Positions 5,720-7,485 of a stretch of 7,485 nt of DNA are shown here, piece after piece. Source of the DNA: Desulfamplus sp. (GTDB taxonomy: Bacteria > Desulfobacterota > Desulfobacteria > Desulfobacterales > Desulfobacteraceae); the NCBI GenBank assembly GCA_015231395.1, contig JADGBP010000057.1, forward strand, positions 2,343 to 9,827. The letters are read 5' to 3'. Position numbers and translations under genes: made by a program. The first letter of the stretch is position 1. The number at the start of each line of letters is the position of its first letter. The notes beneath the pieces were generated by a model that had not been told where the DNA came from, did not search any database, and was given only the letters and a program-made list of their open reading frames with translations.

Positions 5720-7426
5720 ATGCATAAATTACTTAGTGACAAAACCGGTGAAGAGATCATGCTTCTGGGTAACGAAGCCATTGCCCGAGGTGCGATTGAA
5801 GCAGGGGTTGCCTTTGCCACTACCTATCCCGGTACCCCGTCTTCCGAGCTATCTTTGAATCTCTTTCAGATTTCTAAAGAAACAGACCTTTACTTTGAGT
5901 ACAGTACCAATGAAAAAGTTGCCATGGAAGTTGCGGCTGCTGCAGCCAATTCAGGTTTGAGAACAATGTGTATCATGAAACATGTGGGTCTCAATGTGGC
6001 GGCCGATCCATTCATGACTCTTGCATATATTGGCGTAAAAGCGGGCATGGTTATTCTGACAGCAGACGATCCCTCAATGTTCTCCAGCCAGAATGAACAG
6101 GACAACCGCTATTATGCCAAATTTGCAGGACTTCCCATGTTGGAACCATCTTCGGTTGCTGAGGCAAAGGAGATGACGATTGCGGCATTTGAACTCTCAG
6201 AAGCTCTTCAGGAACCGGTTATCCTGAGAACTACCACCAGAATAAATCACTCAAGTGCATTTGTTAAAATTGGTACCATAATGGAAAGAAAAACAAAGGG
6301 TAGTTTTGAAAGAGATCCCATGAACTATGTAACTGTGCCCGCAGTCTCCCGCAAACTTCATGTCAAGCTTCTTGAAAATCTGAAAAAAGCAGAAACATTG
6401 TCAGAAAGTTCTGTGCATAATTTTGAAAGATCAGGTTACGGAGATACCATGACTGTTAAGGCAGATAGTATGCCTCTCGCAGATAGTATGTCTCTCAAAG
6501 ATAACAGCATGTCTCTCAAAGATGACAGCATAGCTCTCAAAGATGACGGTTCCGCTGAAAACAACATATTTGGAATCATCTGCAATGGAGTAAGTTATCT
6601 TTATGCCTCTGACGCAATCAAGGATTTAGGTATTGAAAACCGTACAAAAATTTTGCGTATTGGCTTTTCAAACCCTATGCCCGGTAACCTGATCAAGTCA
6701 TTTGCAAAAAAATGCGAGAAAATTCTTGTAATTGAAGAGGGCGAGCCTTTTATGGAAGAGGCTATAAAAGCCTTTGCTCAGGAAGCAGGAATTGTCATTC
6801 CTATCAAGGGGAAAGATGATACTCTTTTCTCAAGACTGTATGAGTTTGATCCTGCCATGGTTCGCCAGAAAATAGCCGCATTTTTTGAAATTGATTATAC
6901 GCCTGTCAAACCTGTAGATACCAAAGGTCTGCCAGCGATCCCCCAGCGTCCCCCAAATCTTTGCTCCGGCTGCTCGCACCGTGCCACATTTTATGAGATT
7001 AAAAAGGCAGCTGAAGGAATGGATGTCATTTATCCTTCAGATATCGGCTGTTACACATTAGGCTTTCTGCCGCCTCTTTCCACAGGTGATTTTGTGCTTT
7101 GCATGGGGGCATCTGTGAGCAGTGCCTGTGGTTTTTCAAAGGCTACAGATCATAAAGTGGTAGCGTTAATTGGAGATTCCACCTTTTTTCACTCTGGAAT
7201 TACAGGGCTTGTAAATGCTGTATTCAATAATCATAATTTTACTCTGGTAATTTTAGATAACGGGATCACAGCCATGACCGGACATCAGCCAAACCCGGGT
7301 GTGGATATGACAAGCATGAATTTTGAAGGCTACAAGCAGATATCCATAGAAAATTTGGTAAGATCATTCAGCATTATATTTTTTTCTCTTTATATTTTTT
7401 ATGTTGTTATATTGTGTGTATGTTAA
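5720..7426 (+). CDS. iorA: Indolepyruvate:ferredoxin oxidoreductase alpha subunit, C-terminally truncated
   Basis: IorA, with IorB, oxidatively decarboxylates indolepyruvate and other aryl-pyruvates to aryl-acetyl-CoA with reduction of ferredoxin, in aromatic amino acid catabolism of anaerobes. The N-terminal pyruvate-oxidoreductase-like domain (about 14-190) has LLGNEAIARGAIEAGV, TYPGTPSSE, and EYSTNEKVAMEVAAAAA. A second domain starts near 283 (FGIICNGVSYLYASDAI). The TPP domain starts at RPPNLCSGCSHRATF (410-424) and includes the cofactor motif GDS (485-487) with LDN (512-514), then GITAMTGHQPNPG. Two oddities are visible. Residues about 239-280 are a repeat-rich insertion in the linker (ADSMPL, ADSMSL, KDNSMSL, KDDSIAL). 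After IENLVRSFSI (about 551) the sequence turns into hydrophobic, AT-rich codons and stops, losing the end of the TPP domain and the usual C-terminal 4Fe-4S ferredoxin module. The family is usually around 600-650 residues; here it is 568 with the insertion. It is probably non-functional or interrupted by an insertion. The AGGGA upstream of the start is distant (13 nt). Confidence 0.9.
   Translation: MHKLLSDKTGEEIMLLGNEAIARGAIEAGVAFATTYPGTPSSELSLNLFQISKETDLYFEYSTNEKVAMEVAAAAANSGLRTMCIMKHVGLNVAADPFMTLAYIGVKAGMVILTADDPSMFSSQNEQDNRYYAKFAGLPMLEPSSVAEAKEMTIAAFELSEALQEPVILRTTTRINHSSAFVKIGTIMERKTKGSFERDPMNYVTVPAVSRKLHVKLLENLKKAETLSESSVHNFERSGYGDTMTVKADSMPLADSMSLKDNSMSLKDDSIALKDDGSAENNIFGIICNGVSYLYASDAIKDLGIENRTKILRIGFSNPMPGNLIKSFAKKCEKILVIEEGEPFMEEAIKAFAQEAGIVIPIKGKDDTLFSRLYEFDPAMVRQKIAAFFEIDYTPVKPVDTKGLPAIPQRPPNLCSGCSHRATFYEIKKAAEGMDVIYPSDIGCYTLGFLPPLSTGDFVLCMGASVSSACGFSKATDHKVVALIGDSTFFHSGITGLVNAVFNNHNFTLVILDNGITAMTGHQPNPGVDMTSMNFEGYKQISIENLVRSFSIIFFSLYIFYVVILCVC
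6461..6549. repeat. In-frame tandem repeats in the iorA linker
   Basis: Four full units and one partial, each beginning (G/A)(C/A)AGAT and ending CTCTC: 6461-6478 and 6479-6496 (18 bp), 6497-6517 and 6518-6538 (21 bp), and the start of a fifth from 6539. They encode (A/K)D(N/D)S(M/I)xL peptides. The third and fourth units have gained one codon. All lengths are multiples of three, so the frame is kept. Confidence 0.9.
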
Positions 7427-7485
7427 CTGAAGATATTTTCATATCGGCAAGTGTAGTAGGTAGGCAAAGGTTAATGAATGTTATG
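7377..7485. other. Foreign-looking AT-rich sequence interrupting iorA
   Basis: From about 7377 the sequence becomes T-rich on the plus strand (TTTTTTTCTC, TATATTTTTTATG) and no frame resembles the missing IorA C-terminus. One frame stays open from 7327 to the window end, with an ATG at 7420 giving MLTEDIFISASVVGRQRLMN, but it lacks a ribosome site and I do not recognise it. It could be the edge of an inserted element, a rearrangement junction or a small gene. The window ends too soon to decide. Confidence 0.4.

Noticed and set aside
5455..6105. Minus-strand open frames opposite the small gene and iorA
   Set aside because: They overlap well-supported plus-strand coding sequence and have no recognisable domain.
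7357..7366. GGTAAG at the iorA break, resembling a 5' splice site
   Set aside because: Spliceosomal introns do not occur in bacteria, and a group II intron would be expected to begin GTGYG. The GTGTG further on (7414-7418) lies well past the point where IorA similarity ends, so it does not mark the break.
7420..7485. Possible new gene starting at the ATG at 7420
   Set aside because: There is no ribosome site, only 22 codons are visible, and the sequence is not recognised. It is kept as a note on the junction, not called as a gene.

Overview
The window is AT-rich bacterial chromosome. It encodes lipid A biosynthesis (lpxC), so the host is Gram-negative. The gene set (a DUF4390-type envelope protein, a full-length YifB/ComM ATPase, an AAA-like/PD-(D/E)XK protein of the kind that occurs in many copies in anaerobe genomes, and an archaeal/anaerobe-type indolepyruvate:ferredoxin oxidoreductase) points to an anaerobic Desulfobacterota member, probably in or near Desulfobacterales. 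That placement is inference from gene content and protein style, not a database result.

Layout. The left quarter reads leftwards: lpxC (790-1662), a strong two-tier hairpin that looks like its terminator (722-763), then a secreted or membrane-anchored DUF4390-like protein (4-642). A 390-bp divergent intergenic region (1663-2052) holds three 21-bp-spaced direct repeats, each with a TATAAT on the lpxC strand, and a REP-like hairpin with a GCAA loop inside imperfect inverted arms. Rightwards follow yifB (2053-3576, TTG start), a short spacer of degenerate repeats, an AAA-ATPase-like/PDDEXK_9 protein (3632-5194), a small Asp/His-rich protein (5297-5650) and iorA (5720-7426).

iorA ends abnormally. 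Recognisable IorA sequence stops near residue 549, inside the thiamine-pyrophosphate domain, and is replaced by a short hydrophobic AT-rich tail. The rest of that domain and the C-terminal 4Fe-4S ferredoxin module are absent from this frame. The partner gene iorB is not in the window.

A recurring theme is short tandem duplication. There is a 24-bp repeat across the start of the DUF4390 gene, 21-bp repeats upstream of lpxC, 18-19-bp degenerate units after yifB, an Asp/His codon repeat in the small gene, and 18/21-bp in-frame units inside the iorA linker. This suggests a genome prone to microduplication. No clear new multigene system is visible. The best leads are the iorA interruption and linker expansion, the predicted active-site loss in the PDDEXK protein, and the phased repeats upstream of lpxC.
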